A DNA stretch of 8,738 bases from Paracoccaceae bacterium (GCA_002401045.1 NVSA01000005.1:19192-27929); one strand, 5' to 3'; counted from the stretch's first letter, positions 1 to 7,130 are shown. Translations and numbers: made by a program. Notes: generated from the sequence alone by a model not told the origin.

Positions 1-758
1 GTGGGGAATATAACTTTGCACAACGCCGTAATATTCCGCGTTATTTGCAAGAAGCCAAAGATATGGCTACGTCACATCTGAAAAATAGTGTGCCTGATTT
101 GGAATTGCGTGCCAAGTTGACACCAAACTATGAAGTTGGCTGTAAACGGTTGTTGATTTCTGACGCTTATTACCCTGCAATGGGACAAGATAACGTCACG
201 CTTGAAGCCTCTGCTTTGAGCCATATCGAGGGCAGTAAAGTTTACGGCGCAGACAATGAAGAGCCTTATGAATTGGATGCATTGGTTTTTGCAACAGGGT
301 TTGAAGTAACACAACCACCCTTCGCAAATCGTATCTTTGGTACCAAAGGTCACAGCCTGAACGCACAATGGGATCAAGGCATGCAAGCCATGGATTCCAC
401 AACCGTTCATGGTTTCCCGAACTTGTTTATCATCAATGGCCCAAATACGGGTCTGGGTCACAACTCGGTTGTCTACATCATCGAAGCACAGGTTGATTTT
501 ATCCTAGGCGCCCTTGATTATGCGGCTGAAAACAACCTGAGTGTTCTAGAGGCCAGTGAAGCAGCTGAAAAAGAATATATGGATCGTTTGCACGAAACAT
601 CACAAGGTTCCATCTGGTTGGATGGTGGCTGCAAAAGCTGGTATGTTGATGAACGTTCTGGTCGCCTAACAGTGATTTGGCCTGATTTTGCCCATACTTT
701 CCGTGGTGAAAACGGTCAGTTTGATTCAACGGGTTACATTGAAACAACGGCGAGTTAA
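1..758 (+). CDS. Baeyer-Villiger-type flavin monooxygenase, C-terminal part (5' end outside window)
   Basis: The reading frame is open from base 3 with no stop before 756-758, so the gene starts upstream of the window; about 251 C-terminal residues are visible. The family (class B, FAD- and NADPH-dependent) inserts an oxygen next to a ketone carbonyl to give an ester or lactone. Visible family signatures are a segment like the cyclohexanone/4-hydroxyacetophenone monooxygenase 'LTPxYxxGCKR...YYPA' (about 118-180), the dinucleotide-fold strand ending in FATGF (about 288-302), a GPNTGLGHNS block (438-467), and a C-terminal GGCKSWY...WP block (about 624-684) typical of this group. The N-terminal GxGxxG and the FxGxxxHxxxW fingerprint would lie outside the window and cannot be checked. 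It is followed 27 bases later by an SDR gene, which suggests an operon for ketone/alcohol conversion. A related class B flavoprotein with other chemistry (for example N-oxidation) is less likely. The substrate is unknown. Confidence 0.88.
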   Translation, partial: GEYNFAQRRNIPRYLQEAKDMATSHLKNSVPDLELRAKLTPNYEVGCKRLLISDAYYPAMGQDNVTLEASALSHIEGSKVYGADNEEPYELDALVFATGFEVTQPPFANRIFGTKGHSLNAQWDQGMQAMDSTTVHGFPNLFIINGPNTGLGHNSVVYIIEAQVDFILGALDYAAENNLSVLEASEAAEKEYMDRLHETSQGSIWLDGGCKSWYVDERSGRLTVIWPDFAHTFRGENGQFDSTGYIETTAS

Positions 759-772
759 GCTAGGGTATAAAT

Positions 773-779
773 AGGGAGA
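773..779 (+). promoter_or_regulatory. Ribosome binding site for the SDR gene
   Basis: AGGGAGA lies 6 bases before the ATG at 786. The same context, GGGAGAAT followed by an ATTATG-like sequence, recurs before the aldehyde dehydrogenase start at 1580. Confidence 0.75.
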
Positions 780-785
780 ATTATC

Positions 786-1577
786 ATGCCTCTTACAGGT
801 AAAACAATTGTCGTCACGGGTGCGGCGTCTGGAATTGGTGCGGCAACTGCCGCACTGGTTAAATCACAAGGGGCGACCGTTATTGCGGTTGATCGAAACA
901 AGCCAAGTGAAACATATGATCGCTTTGAACAAGTCGATCTTATGGACAAAGCGGCCATTGATGATTTGATTGCACGCCTTATTCCGTTGAAGATTGACGG
1001 TTTGGCAAACATTGCAGGCTTACCACCAACCCGTCCTGCGGCGGATGTGGTTGCTGTCAATTTGGTTGCGCTAAAACATCTAACTTTGTCGTTGGTCGAT
1101 AGTATGGCCGATGGCGCGTCTATCGTGAACTTGGCATCTCTTGCTGGGTTTGGCTGGGAAAATGAAGTTCCAAAAATCCTTGCCAGCGAAGGTTTGGATT
1201 TTGACGGTGTTGCGGCATTTTGTGATGCAAACGACATTACCAAAGAGAACAGCTATTTCTTTGCTAAGCAGGCTTTGGTTGCGTGGACGATTGCCAATCG
1301 TTGGACATGGCGGGATCGCGGAATTCGGATGAATGCGGTTAGCCCTGGCCCTGTGGATACACCGATCCTAGGCGATTTCTTGGAAACCCTTGGGGAGCGT
1401 GCCGAAGAAGACATGCGCATCATGGATCGTCCTGGTAATGCCGATGATATCGCCCCTGTTGTGGCTTTCTTGCTCAGCGATGCTGCGGGTTGGTTGCGTG
1501 GTGCGAATTTACCAGTTGATGGTGGTATGAAATCACATATCCTTGCCAACGAGAGTGGGCTGGAAAAGGGAGAATAA
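786..1577 (+). CDS. SDR family NAD(P)-dependent alcohol dehydrogenase (3-alpha-HSD / coniferyl-alcohol dehydrogenase-like)
   Basis: A 263-residue classical-size short-chain dehydrogenase that would interconvert a secondary or allylic alcohol with its ketone or aldehyde in the cytoplasm. Seen: the cofactor motif TGxxxGxG at residues 11-18 (TGAASGIG), an acidic D36 at the end of beta-2 that favours NAD+ over NADP+, the catalytic serine S118 in NLAS, and YxxxK at Y157-K161 (YFFAK). The post-catalytic SPGPVDTP segment and a C-terminal LPVDGG segment are also present. The insert between the serine and the tyrosine, and the short 'ANIAGLPP' in place of the NNAG-type motif, resemble the Comamonas 3-alpha-hydroxysteroid dehydrogenase / coniferyl-alcohol dehydrogenase branch. 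The start at 786 is supported by AGGGAGA and by the glycine-rich motif following at the usual distance. It ends 2 bases before the next ATG, so it is very probably co-transcribed with its neighbours. The substrate cannot be read from the sequence; a cyclic or aryl alcohol related to the monooxygenase substrate is plausible. Confidence 0.9.
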   Translation: MPLTGKTIVVTGAASGIGAATAALVKSQGATVIAVDRNKPSETYDRFEQVDLMDKAAIDDLIARLIPLKIDGLANIAGLPPTRPAADVVAVNLVALKHLTLSLVDSMADGASIVNLASLAGFGWENEVPKILASEGLDFDGVAAFCDANDITKENSYFFAKQALVAWTIANRWTWRDRGIRMNAVSPGPVDTPILGDFLETLGERAEEDMRIMDRPGNADDIAPVVAFLLSDAAGWLRGANLPVDGGMKSHILANESGLEKGE

Positions 1578-1579
1578 TT

Positions 1580-3031
1580 ATGACGTCACTGGGACTTAAA
1601 ATTGATGGGAATGAGCAGGCAGCATCGAATGGTGCTACCTTTGAACGCCTTAACCCAATTACTGGAAAGGTTGCCACAACTGCGGCAGCCGCAACAGTTA
1701 AAGATGCAAAAGCTGCCGCAGATGCAGCGGCGCGTGCGCTTCCTGCTTGGGGCGCTGTTTCACCGCGTGAACGGCGCAGCATTCTATTGGCAGCCGCTGA
1801 TAGTATAGATGCTAAAGTAGGTGATTTTATCACTGCAATGGCAGATGAAACGGGGTCAACCGAGGGCTGGACGCGTTTTAATGTCGGGCTTGCCTCGGAT
1901 ATATTGCGTGAAGCGGCGGCGATGACCACCCAGATTACGGGTGAAATCATTCCGTCAAACCGCCCAGGTAGTATGGCAATGGCGGTGCGCCAACCTGCAG
2001 GTGTTGTGCTTTCAATTGCACCTTGGAATGCCCCTGTTATTTTGGGCACACGCGGGCTGGCATTACCGTTAGCTTGCGGCAATACGGTTGTTTTCAAAAC
2101 ATCTGAAGCATGTCCTAAAACGCATTGTTTGATTGTCGATGCTTTGGAAGAAGCAGGTCTGCCTGCGGGCGTTGTCAACGTTATTTCAAATGCCCCGGCC
2201 GATGCAGGCGATGTGGTTGAAGCCATCATTGCCCACCCTGCTGTGCGCCGTATTAACTTTACGGGTTCAACAAATGTTGGACGGATTATTGCGCAAACAG
2301 CTGGTAAATATTTGAAACCTTGTCTGTTGGAACTGGGCGGCAAAGCACCGCTGGTTGTACTGGATGATGCGGATATTCCAAAAGCTGTCGCTGCGGCCGC
2401 ATTTGGTGCCTATATGAACCAAGGTCAGATTTGTATGTCGACCGAGCGTTTGGTTGTCGACAATTCTATTGCCGATGAATTTGTCGCGGCGATGACAGCT
2501 AAGGTCAAAACATTGGTTGCAGGTAACCCTGTGCAAGCCAATACACCGCTTGGGTCGTTGATCGACAATGCGGCGGGTGATCGTGTCGAAGCTATGATCG
2601 CAGATGCCGTATCAAAGGGTGCCACCCTTGTTGCGGGCGGTCGTCGTGATGGTACTTTGATGGACGCGGCGTTGCTAGACAACGTCACTTCAGAAATGGA
2701 TGTTTACCACCACGAAAGCTTTGGCCCTTTGACCAGCATCGTGCGTGTAGATGGTGAAGCCGAAGCACTAAGAGTTGCCAATGACACAGATTACGGCTTG
2801 GTTGCATCTGTCTTTACCAAAGACACAATGCGCGGCATGGCTTTTGCCCGTAAAATGGAAAGCGGTATTTGCCACGTGAACGGGCCTACCGTACATGATG
2901 AAGCGCAAATGCCTTTCGGTGGGGTTAAACAATCTGGCTACGGACGCTTCGGCGGCACCGCTGGGATTAATGAATTCACAGAACTGCGCTGGATGACAGT
3001 GCAAGACGGTGACATTCATTACCCGATTTAA
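1580..3031 (+). CDS. NAD(P)+-dependent aldehyde dehydrogenase, salicylaldehyde/vanillin dehydrogenase-like
   Basis: A 483-residue, full-length member of the aldehyde dehydrogenase superfamily; it oxidises an aldehyde to the carboxylic acid. Seen: APWN with the oxyanion residue N150, the cofactor-contacting K173 in VVFKTSE, the GSTNVG nucleotide-binding turn (229-234), the general base E251 in LELGGK, and the nucleophile C285 in GQICMS. The E-to-C spacing of 34 matches the family. The stretch around residues 125-190 (GEIIPS..., QPAGVVLSIAPWN) resembles the branch of salicylaldehyde, vanillin and benzaldehyde dehydrogenases, which suggests an aromatic or bulky aldehyde, although branch membership does not prove substrate. 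The ATG is preceded by AAGGGAGA (1566-1573) inside the end of the SDR gene, with only 2 bases between the genes. It appears to be the last gene of its operon, since a hairpin-rich gap follows. Confidence 0.93.
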   Translation: MTSLGLKIDGNEQAASNGATFERLNPITGKVATTAAAATVKDAKAAADAAARALPAWGAVSPRERRSILLAAADSIDAKVGDFITAMADETGSTEGWTRFNVGLASDILREAAAMTTQITGEIIPSNRPGSMAMAVRQPAGVVLSIAPWNAPVILGTRGLALPLACGNTVVFKTSEACPKTHCLIVDALEEAGLPAGVVNVISNAPADAGDVVEAIIAHPAVRRINFTGSTNVGRIIAQTAGKYLKPCLLELGGKAPLVVLDDADIPKAVAAAAFGAYMNQGQICMSTERLVVDNSIADEFVAAMTAKVKTLVAGNPVQANTPLGSLIDNAAGDRVEAMIADAVSKGATLVAGGRRDGTLMDAALLDNVTSEMDVYHHESFGPLTSIVRVDGEAEALRVANDTDYGLVASVFTKDTMRGMAFARKMESGICHVNGPTVHDEAQMPFGGVKQSGYGRFGGTAGINEFTELRWMTVQDGDIHYPI

Positions 3032-3033
3032 AC

Positions 3034-3127
3034 GGCTTTTATCGCCATAAAGCCCAAGTTTTAAACGGCCTATACATATAACGTATAGGCCGTTTACGTA
3101 TAGCCCCTTTGATAAAACGCGGGCTAT
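3034..3127. terminator. Cluster of inverted repeats after the aldehyde dehydrogenase; probable terminator region
   Basis: Three stem-loops follow the stop codon at 3029-3031. First, GGCTTTTAT / ATAAAGCC (3034-3054, one bulged T, loop CGCC), with TTTT at 3059-3062. Second, a perfect 14-bp inverted repeat 3062-3075 / 3083-3096 (TAAACGGCCTATAC and complement) with a 7-base loop; it ends in only three T. Third, ATAGCCC / GGGCTAT (3100-3106 / 3121-3127) with a 14-base loop. The second stem is by far the strongest and would form on either strand. None has a long T-tract, so factor-independent termination is likely but not certain. A role in 3' end stabilisation, or an operator for the downstream operon, is an alternative for the central palindrome. 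Confidence 0.55.
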
Positions 3128-3330
3128 TATCATATTGCGTATTCTGAAATAAAACTTTGTTCTTAAACGTCCGCTAAGTGGACATTGGTCACAAATATGT
3201 TCTACTATTTTAAATATACTATAGCTTACAACAAAGCTTTTGTTGCTGGATATGTTGCAGACACCCTGCTAAAAATACAAAATGCTAAAATATATATAAT
3301 ATAGTATTGATCGCGAAATTGGGGATTAAG
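3128..3330 (+). promoter_or_regulatory. AT-rich upstream region of the CoA-transferase/thiolase operon with candidate operators
   Basis: There is no gene here. The stretch is strongly AT-rich and should contain the promoter for the operon starting at 3331. Two dyads stand out: GTCCGCTAAGTGGAC (3169-3183, six of seven arm positions paired) and CAACAAAGCTTTTGTTG (3229-3245, seven of eight paired). A direct repeat TGCTAAAA occurs at 3267-3274 and 3283-3290. TATAAT occurs at 3295-3300 but has no recognisable -35 hexamer at 16-18 bases, so any sigma-70 promoter here would be activator-dependent or use other elements. GGGGA (3321-3325) is the probable ribosome binding site for the ATG at 3331. The promoter position is inference only. 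Confidence 0.45.
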
Positions 3331-4026
3331 ATGAAGAAAATATACAAATCAGCTACAGAGGCGCTGGACGGTGTTCTGTTTGATGGCATGTTGATTGCCG
3401 CAGGCGGTTTTGGGCTGTGTGGCATACCTGAAAATCTCATCACGGCGATCCATGCCGCAGGCACCAAGGACCTGACATTTGCATCAAACAATGCAGGCGT
3501 TGATGACTTTGGTTTGGGGATTTTACTACAAACCCGTCAGGTTAAAAAGATGATTTCATCTTATGTTGGCGAGAACGATGAATTCATGCGCCAGTATTTG
3601 TCAGGTGAATTAGAACTAGAATTCGCACCCCAAGGAACCTTGGCTGAACGGATGCGTTCGGGCGGTTGCGGCATTCCAGGTTTCTACACTAAAACGGGCG
3701 TGGGTACTGTGATTGCTGAGGGTAAAGATCACCGTGATTTCAACGGTGAAACTTATATCTTGGAAGAAGGTATTTTTGCTGATCTGTCGATTGTGAAAGC
3801 TTGGAAAGCCGATGAAACTGGCAATCTGGTTTTCCGCAAAACAGCGCGTAACTTTAACCCCCCTGCCGCCATGTGTGGCAAGGTTTGTATCGTTGAAGTC
3901 GAAGAAATTGTACCAACGGGTAGTCTTGATCCTGACCACATTCATTTGCCGGGAATCTATGTGCACCGCCTAATCCAAGGCACACATGAAAAACGCATCG
4001 AACAACGCACAGTAAGAGAGGGCTAA
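3331..4026 (+). CDS. scoA: Succinyl-CoA:3-oxoacid CoA-transferase, subunit A
   Basis: A 231-residue alpha subunit of a class I CoA-transferase, which moves CoA from succinyl-CoA to a 3-oxoacid such as acetoacetate. Seen: the family signature GGFGLCGIP (residues 25-33), the N-terminal pattern KxYxSAxEALDGVLFDGM, SGGCGIPGFYT (110-120), and a PGIYVHR segment near the C-terminus, all typical of SCOT-type A subunits; the length is also usual. I chose the ATG at 3331, with GGGGA 5 bases upstream, over the in-frame TTG at 3307, because family members begin with this MxKxY sequence. The B subunit follows 4 bases after the stop and a thiolase follows that, which supports acetoacetate use. The alternative 3-oxoadipate CoA-transferase (PcaI) cannot be excluded from sequence alone, but the PhaA/AtoB-like thiolase partner argues against it. 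Confidence 0.93.
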   Translation: MKKIYKSATEALDGVLFDGMLIAAGGFGLCGIPENLITAIHAAGTKDLTFASNNAGVDDFGLGILLQTRQVKKMISSYVGENDEFMRQYLSGELELEFAPQGTLAERMRSGGCGIPGFYTKTGVGTVIAEGKDHRDFNGETYILEEGIFADLSIVKAWKADETGNLVFRKTARNFNPPAAMCGKVCIVEVEEIVPTGSLDPDHIHLPGIYVHRLIQGTHEKRIEQRTVREG

Positions 4027-4030
4027 GATT

Positions 4031-4657
4031 ATGGCTTGGACAAGAAATCAAATGGCCGAACGTGCGGCACAAGAATTGCAAGACGGCTGGTACGTGAACC
4101 TAGGCATCGGTATTCCGACCTTGGTGGCGAACTATATCCCCGAAGGCATTGAGGTCACCTTGCAATCTGAAAATGGTATGCTGGGCATGGGGCCGTTCCC
4201 GACCGAAGACGAAATAGATGCCGATCTGATTAATGCGGGTAAACAAACCGTAACCGAACTGCCACAAACGGCGTATTTTGACAGCGCGCAAAGCTTTGGC
4301 ATGATCCGTGGCGGTAAAATTGCGATGGCAATTTTGGGTGCGATGGAAGTTGCCGAAAACGGCGATTTAGCAAACTGGATGATCCCGGGCAAGCTGGTCA
4401 AGGGCATGGGCGGTGCGATGGATTTGGTTGCGGGTGTTGGACGTGTTGTTGTCGTGATGGATCACGCGAATAAGCATGGCGTCAGTAAATTGCTCAAAGA
4501 ATGCACCCTTCCCCTGACAGGTAAAGCGGTTGTTGACCGTATTATCACCAATCTTGGTGTGCTGGATGTGATCAAGGGTGGTTTGAAAATTGTTGAGCTG
4601 GCTGAGGGCGTCAGCGAAGACGAATTGCGCAGCGCGACTGAAGCCACAATCGTATAA
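4031..4657 (+). CDS. scoB: Succinyl-CoA:3-oxoacid CoA-transferase, subunit B
   Basis: A 208-residue beta subunit, full length for the family, carrying the catalytic glutamate that forms the enzyme-CoA thioester: E47 in the SENGMLGMGP signature. Also seen are GIGIPTLVANY (residues 25-35) and the conserved GGAMDLVAG and MDHANKHG stretches. It works as a complex with the A subunit encoded just upstream. Translation is probably coupled: GAGAGGG at the end of the A-subunit gene serves as ribosome binding site, and the stop-to-start gap is 4 bases. The thiolase gene begins 13 bases after its stop. Function is confidently CoA-transferase; the acceptor (acetoacetate rather than 3-oxoadipate) is inferred from the thiolase type. 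Confidence 0.94.
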   Translation: MAWTRNQMAERAAQELQDGWYVNLGIGIPTLVANYIPEGIEVTLQSENGMLGMGPFPTEDEIDADLINAGKQTVTELPQTAYFDSAQSFGMIRGGKIAMAILGAMEVAENGDLANWMIPGKLVKGMGGAMDLVAGVGRVVVVMDHANKHGVSKLLKECTLPLTGKAVVDRIITNLGVLDVIKGGLKIVELAEGVSEDELRSATEATIV

Positions 4658-4670
4658 ATCAAGGATATCT

Positions 4671-5846
4671 ATGATGACGAATATTGTAATTGTCTCTGCT
4701 GCACGAACCGCCGTTACCAGTTTTGGCGGCGCCTTTGCAAAAACCCCTGCCCATGATTTAGGTGCAACGGTTCTAGAGGCTGTTGTAACCCGTGCAGGCA
4801 TTGAAAAATCAGACGTGTCCGAAACAATTTTGGGGCAAGTTTTAACGGCGGGGCAAGGTCAAAACCCAGCACGCCAAGCCCATATTAATGCAGGATTACC
4901 CGCTGAAGCCTCTGCTTGGAGCATTAACCAGGTTTGTGGTTCTGGCTTGCGAACTGTTGCGTTAGGCGCACAACATATCATGTTGGGGGACGCTGAAATT
5001 GTCATCGCGGGCGGTCAAGAAAACATGACTTTATCCCCCCATGTGGCCAACATGCGGGCAGGTCACAAAATGGGTGATATGACTTATGTCGACTCGATGA
5101 TCAAAGATGGTTTGTGGGACGCGTTTAATAATTACCACATGGGTATCACGGCCGAAAACGTTGCTAAAAAGTTTGGCATTACCCGTGAGATGCAAGACGC
5201 ATTTGCACTGGCGTCGCAGAACAAAGCTGAAGCGGCACAAAAGGCGGGTTATTTCAGCAATGAGATTGTACCGTTTACCGTGAAAAACCGCAGAGGCGAT
5301 ATTATCGTTGATCAAGACGAATATATCCGCCACGGCGCGACCTTGGAAAGCATCGCAAAAATGCGCCCTGCTTTTGACAAAGCTGGCACGGTAACGGCGG
5401 CAAATGCCTCTGGTCTCAATGATGGTGCAGCAGCGGTTTTATTGATGTCAGATAAGAACGCTGAAAAGCGTGGCCTGAAACCATTGGCACGGATTGCGTC
5501 TTATGCCACTGCGGGTCTTGATCCATCTATCATGGGTGTAGGGCCGATTTATGCATCGCAAAAAGCTTTGAAAAAAGCAGGCTGGAGCGTTGAGGATTTA
5601 GATCTGATTGAGGCGAACGAGGCTTTTGCCGCGCAAGCTTGCGCCGTTAACAAAGAGATGGGTTGGAACCCTGACATTGTGAATGTGAACGGCGGCGCGA
5701 TTGCTATTGGCCACCCGATTGGGGCCTCTGGAGCCCGCGTTTTAAATACATTGCTGTTCGAGATGGAACGTCGTGACGCCAAAAAAGGTCTTGCGACCCT
5801 CTGTATTGGCGGCGGTATGGGCGTGGCACTTTGTATCGAGAGATAA
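4671..5846 (+). CDS. Acetyl-CoA C-acetyltransferase (thiolase II, PhaA/AtoB type)
   Basis: A 392-residue thiolase that, in the degradative direction, cleaves acetoacetyl-CoA with CoA into two acetyl-CoA. The catalytic residues are all present at the numbering of the classical Zoogloea PhaA enzyme: nucleophile C89 in NQVCGSG, H348 in GGAIAIGHP, and C378 in CIGGGMG. The N-terminus (IVSAARTAVxSFGGAFA) matches acetoacetyl-CoA thiolases rather than the 3-oxoadipyl-CoA thiolase PcaF, which favours acetoacetate as the end product of the pathway. AAGGA (4661-4664 with the preceding base) precedes ATGATG at 4671; either ATG could be used, and the first gives the classical numbering. An in-frame ATG at 4590 lies inside the B-subunit gene and its extra 27 residues do not fit the family. 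It is the last gene of its operon, before a terminator. Whether it also serves polyhydroxybutyrate synthesis cannot be judged, since no phaB or phaC is in the window. Confidence 0.95.
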   Translation: MMTNIVIVSAARTAVTSFGGAFAKTPAHDLGATVLEAVVTRAGIEKSDVSETILGQVLTAGQGQNPARQAHINAGLPAEASAWSINQVCGSGLRTVALGAQHIMLGDAEIVIAGGQENMTLSPHVANMRAGHKMGDMTYVDSMIKDGLWDAFNNYHMGITAENVAKKFGITREMQDAFALASQNKAEAAQKAGYFSNEIVPFTVKNRRGDIIVDQDEYIRHGATLESIAKMRPAFDKAGTVTAANASGLNDGAAAVLLMSDKNAEKRGLKPLARIASYATAGLDPSIMGVGPIYASQKALKKAGWSVEDLDLIEANEAFAAQACAVNKEMGWNPDIVNVNGGAIAIGHPIGASGARVLNTLLFEMERRDAKKGLATLCIGGGMGVALCIER

Positions 5847-5872
5847 CGTAGAATTCTCAATCGCTGAATATA

Positions 5873-5902
5873 AAAAGGGCTCGCTTACCTGCGGGCCCTT
5901 TT
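5873..5902. terminator. Bidirectional intrinsic terminator between convergent operons
   Basis: The 12-bp stem AAAAGGGCTCGC / GCGGGCCCTTTT has one T-G wobble and a 6-base loop (TTACCT). It has T residues after the GC-rich stem on the plus strand and, because of the A-tract, also on the minus strand. It sits 26 bases after the thiolase stop and 24 bases past the end of the convergent hydrolase gene, so it can serve both. Confidence 0.88.
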
Positions 5903-5926
5903 CTAATTTATACCATTAAAGAGTGT

Positions 5927-7087
5927 TTATTTCAGGCGGCCACCCAATGTTTCGCCAAACCAATCCGCAATATATTCACGTCCAAACGACATATTATCTG
6001 CCCCAACATGTTCAACGCCGCCTTCACGATCCGTGAATATTTTCAGCTCACGGCGTGGAGAGTTTGTAAGTTGCTCAAAACTTTGATCGGCATAGTCCAA
6101 ACTAATTTGGCGATCTTTCGCGCCATGGGTAATCAAAAATGGCACTTTGATTTTTTCCATCACACCGTTCAGGTTCATACCCGCAGATTTCTCCATGAAA
6201 TCTTCTTGGTCTTTGGCACCAAAAACCCACCAAACATGTTTCCAATAATGCGGCACAGGGTTTTCACCTTCGCGACGAACACGTTTTTCCTGCACTTCAG
6301 CCCAGTTGTGATTAGCACCCCAAACAGCACCACTTGCGATGCGAGGCTCCATTGCACAAACACGTGGGGCGTAATAACCGCCCAGTGAAATACCAGAAAT
6401 ACCAATGCGTTTTTCATCAACATCATCGCGCGCGGCGAGCCAGTCAAAAACAGGCGTGCCCCAAGTTTCTGAATCGTAGCTGGCAACCAAGTCTTGCAGC
6501 CGCAGACTTTCACCCGTGCCAGGTTGATCCACACAAAGTGTAGAAATCCCGCGTTTGGCAAGTGCTTCGGGCAATTTCGTCCAATAAAGTAGCTCTTTAC
6601 TACTGTCCAAACCATTCAAGAAAATCACGCAAGGCGCAGGCCCGTCAACACCCTGTGCACGGGTATAAAGCACAGGGATAACCTTACCTTTATAAGGGAT
6701 TTCCAAGCGCTCAACATTATCACGGCTGAATTTTGTGCCTTTATCAAATGCTGACAATGCCTTGGCAAAAGTTTCTTCACGGCCAGGCTGGCCATGCCCC
6801 TGCATACGTTCGGCAACAAGGTAGTATAAGGAGGCGCGTTGTAATTTTGGCCCTGCAGACAGATAGTGACCTGCGGCTTCGTCTTCATCAGCCAAACCAA
6901 CCAGCTTGTCTGCCATTTTCACCCATTCTTTCATAAAATCGACAGTGCCAGCATCGTCGCCCGCGTCTGCCTTTGCCCGAATAGGTTCACACATATCAAT
7001 AATTTCGCCAATTTCAGCGCCACTACCAAGTGCGATTGAGATAGAGAGGTTCCAAACATAGTTTGAAAAATATTCAAAAAGTGCCAT
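5927..7087 (-). CDS. Alpha/beta hydrolase, FrsA / 2,6-dihydroxypseudooxynicotine hydrolase-like
   Basis: A 386-residue serine hydrolase. Residues 1 to about 125 form a largely helical N-terminal cap without a signal peptide; residues from about 126 form the alpha/beta core. Seen: an oxyanion-region FLNGLDSSKE (156-165, compare the GGLxSxKE of this family), the nucleophile elbow GISLG with S234, an acid D325 in HGAKD, and H360 in GGVEHVG near the C-terminus, making a complete Ser-Asp-His triad. Size, cap and motif layout resemble the Arthrobacter pAO1 2,6-dihydroxypseudooxynicotine hydrolase and Aspergillus Ayg1, which cut carbon-carbon bonds in aryl ketones or polyketides; other relatives are esterases. 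Carbon-carbon hydrolysis is therefore possible but not shown. The start at 7087 has GGAG 7 bases upstream. It lies 43 bases downstream of the FAD monooxygenase gene on the same strand, probably in one transcript. It could also hydrolyse the ester made by the Baeyer-Villiger enzyme. Confidence 0.85.
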   Translation of the reverse strand: MALFEYFSNYVWNLSISIALGSGAEIGEIIDMCEPIRAKADAGDDAGTVDFMKEWVKMADKLVGLADEDEAAGHYLSAGPKLQRASLYYLVAERMQGHGQPGREETFAKALSAFDKGTKFSRDNVERLEIPYKGKVIPVLYTRAQGVDGPAPCVIFLNGLDSSKELLYWTKLPEALAKRGISTLCVDQPGTGESLRLQDLVASYDSETWGTPVFDWLAARDDVDEKRIGISGISLGGYYAPRVCAMEPRIASGAVWGANHNWAEVQEKRVRREGENPVPHYWKHVWWVFGAKDQEDFMEKSAGMNLNGVMEKIKVPFLITHGAKDRQISLDYADQSFEQLTNSPRRELKIFTDREGGVEHVGADNMSFGREYIADWFGETLGGRLK

Positions 7088-7130
7088 TTAAGGGCTCCAG
7101 ATATTTTGTGCTTACAATAAAATGATAGGG

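Noticed and set aside
755..1243. Minus-strand open frame opposite the SDR
   Set aside because: It is a frame shadow of the SDR gene, with no family motif and no plausible operon partner.
1474..2343. Long minus-strand open frame (289 codons) opposite the SDR and aldehyde dehydrogenase
   Set aside because: It lies antisense to two genes with intact catalytic motifs, has low-complexity alanine/serine-rich composition and shows no recognisable domain.
3295..3300. TATAAT as a sigma-70 -10 box for the CoA-transferase operon
   Set aside because: No -35-like hexamer occurs 16-18 bases upstream, and in such AT-rich sequence the hexamer is expected by chance; I mention it only as part of the upstream region.
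3307..3330. TTG start for CoA-transferase subunit A
   Set aside because: It adds eight residues before the conserved MKKIY start, and the GGGGA ribosome binding site would fall inside the coding region.
4590..4670. Longer thiolase start inside the CoA-transferase B gene
   Set aside because: The additional 27 residues lie within the B-subunit coding region and do not resemble thiolase N-termini; the ATG at 4671 has AAGGA upstream and gives the classical catalytic numbering.
6175..6615. Open frame on the same strand as the hydrolase but in another frame
   Set aside because: It lies wholly inside the hydrolase gene, whose own frame holds the nucleophile elbow; the composition is not protein-like.
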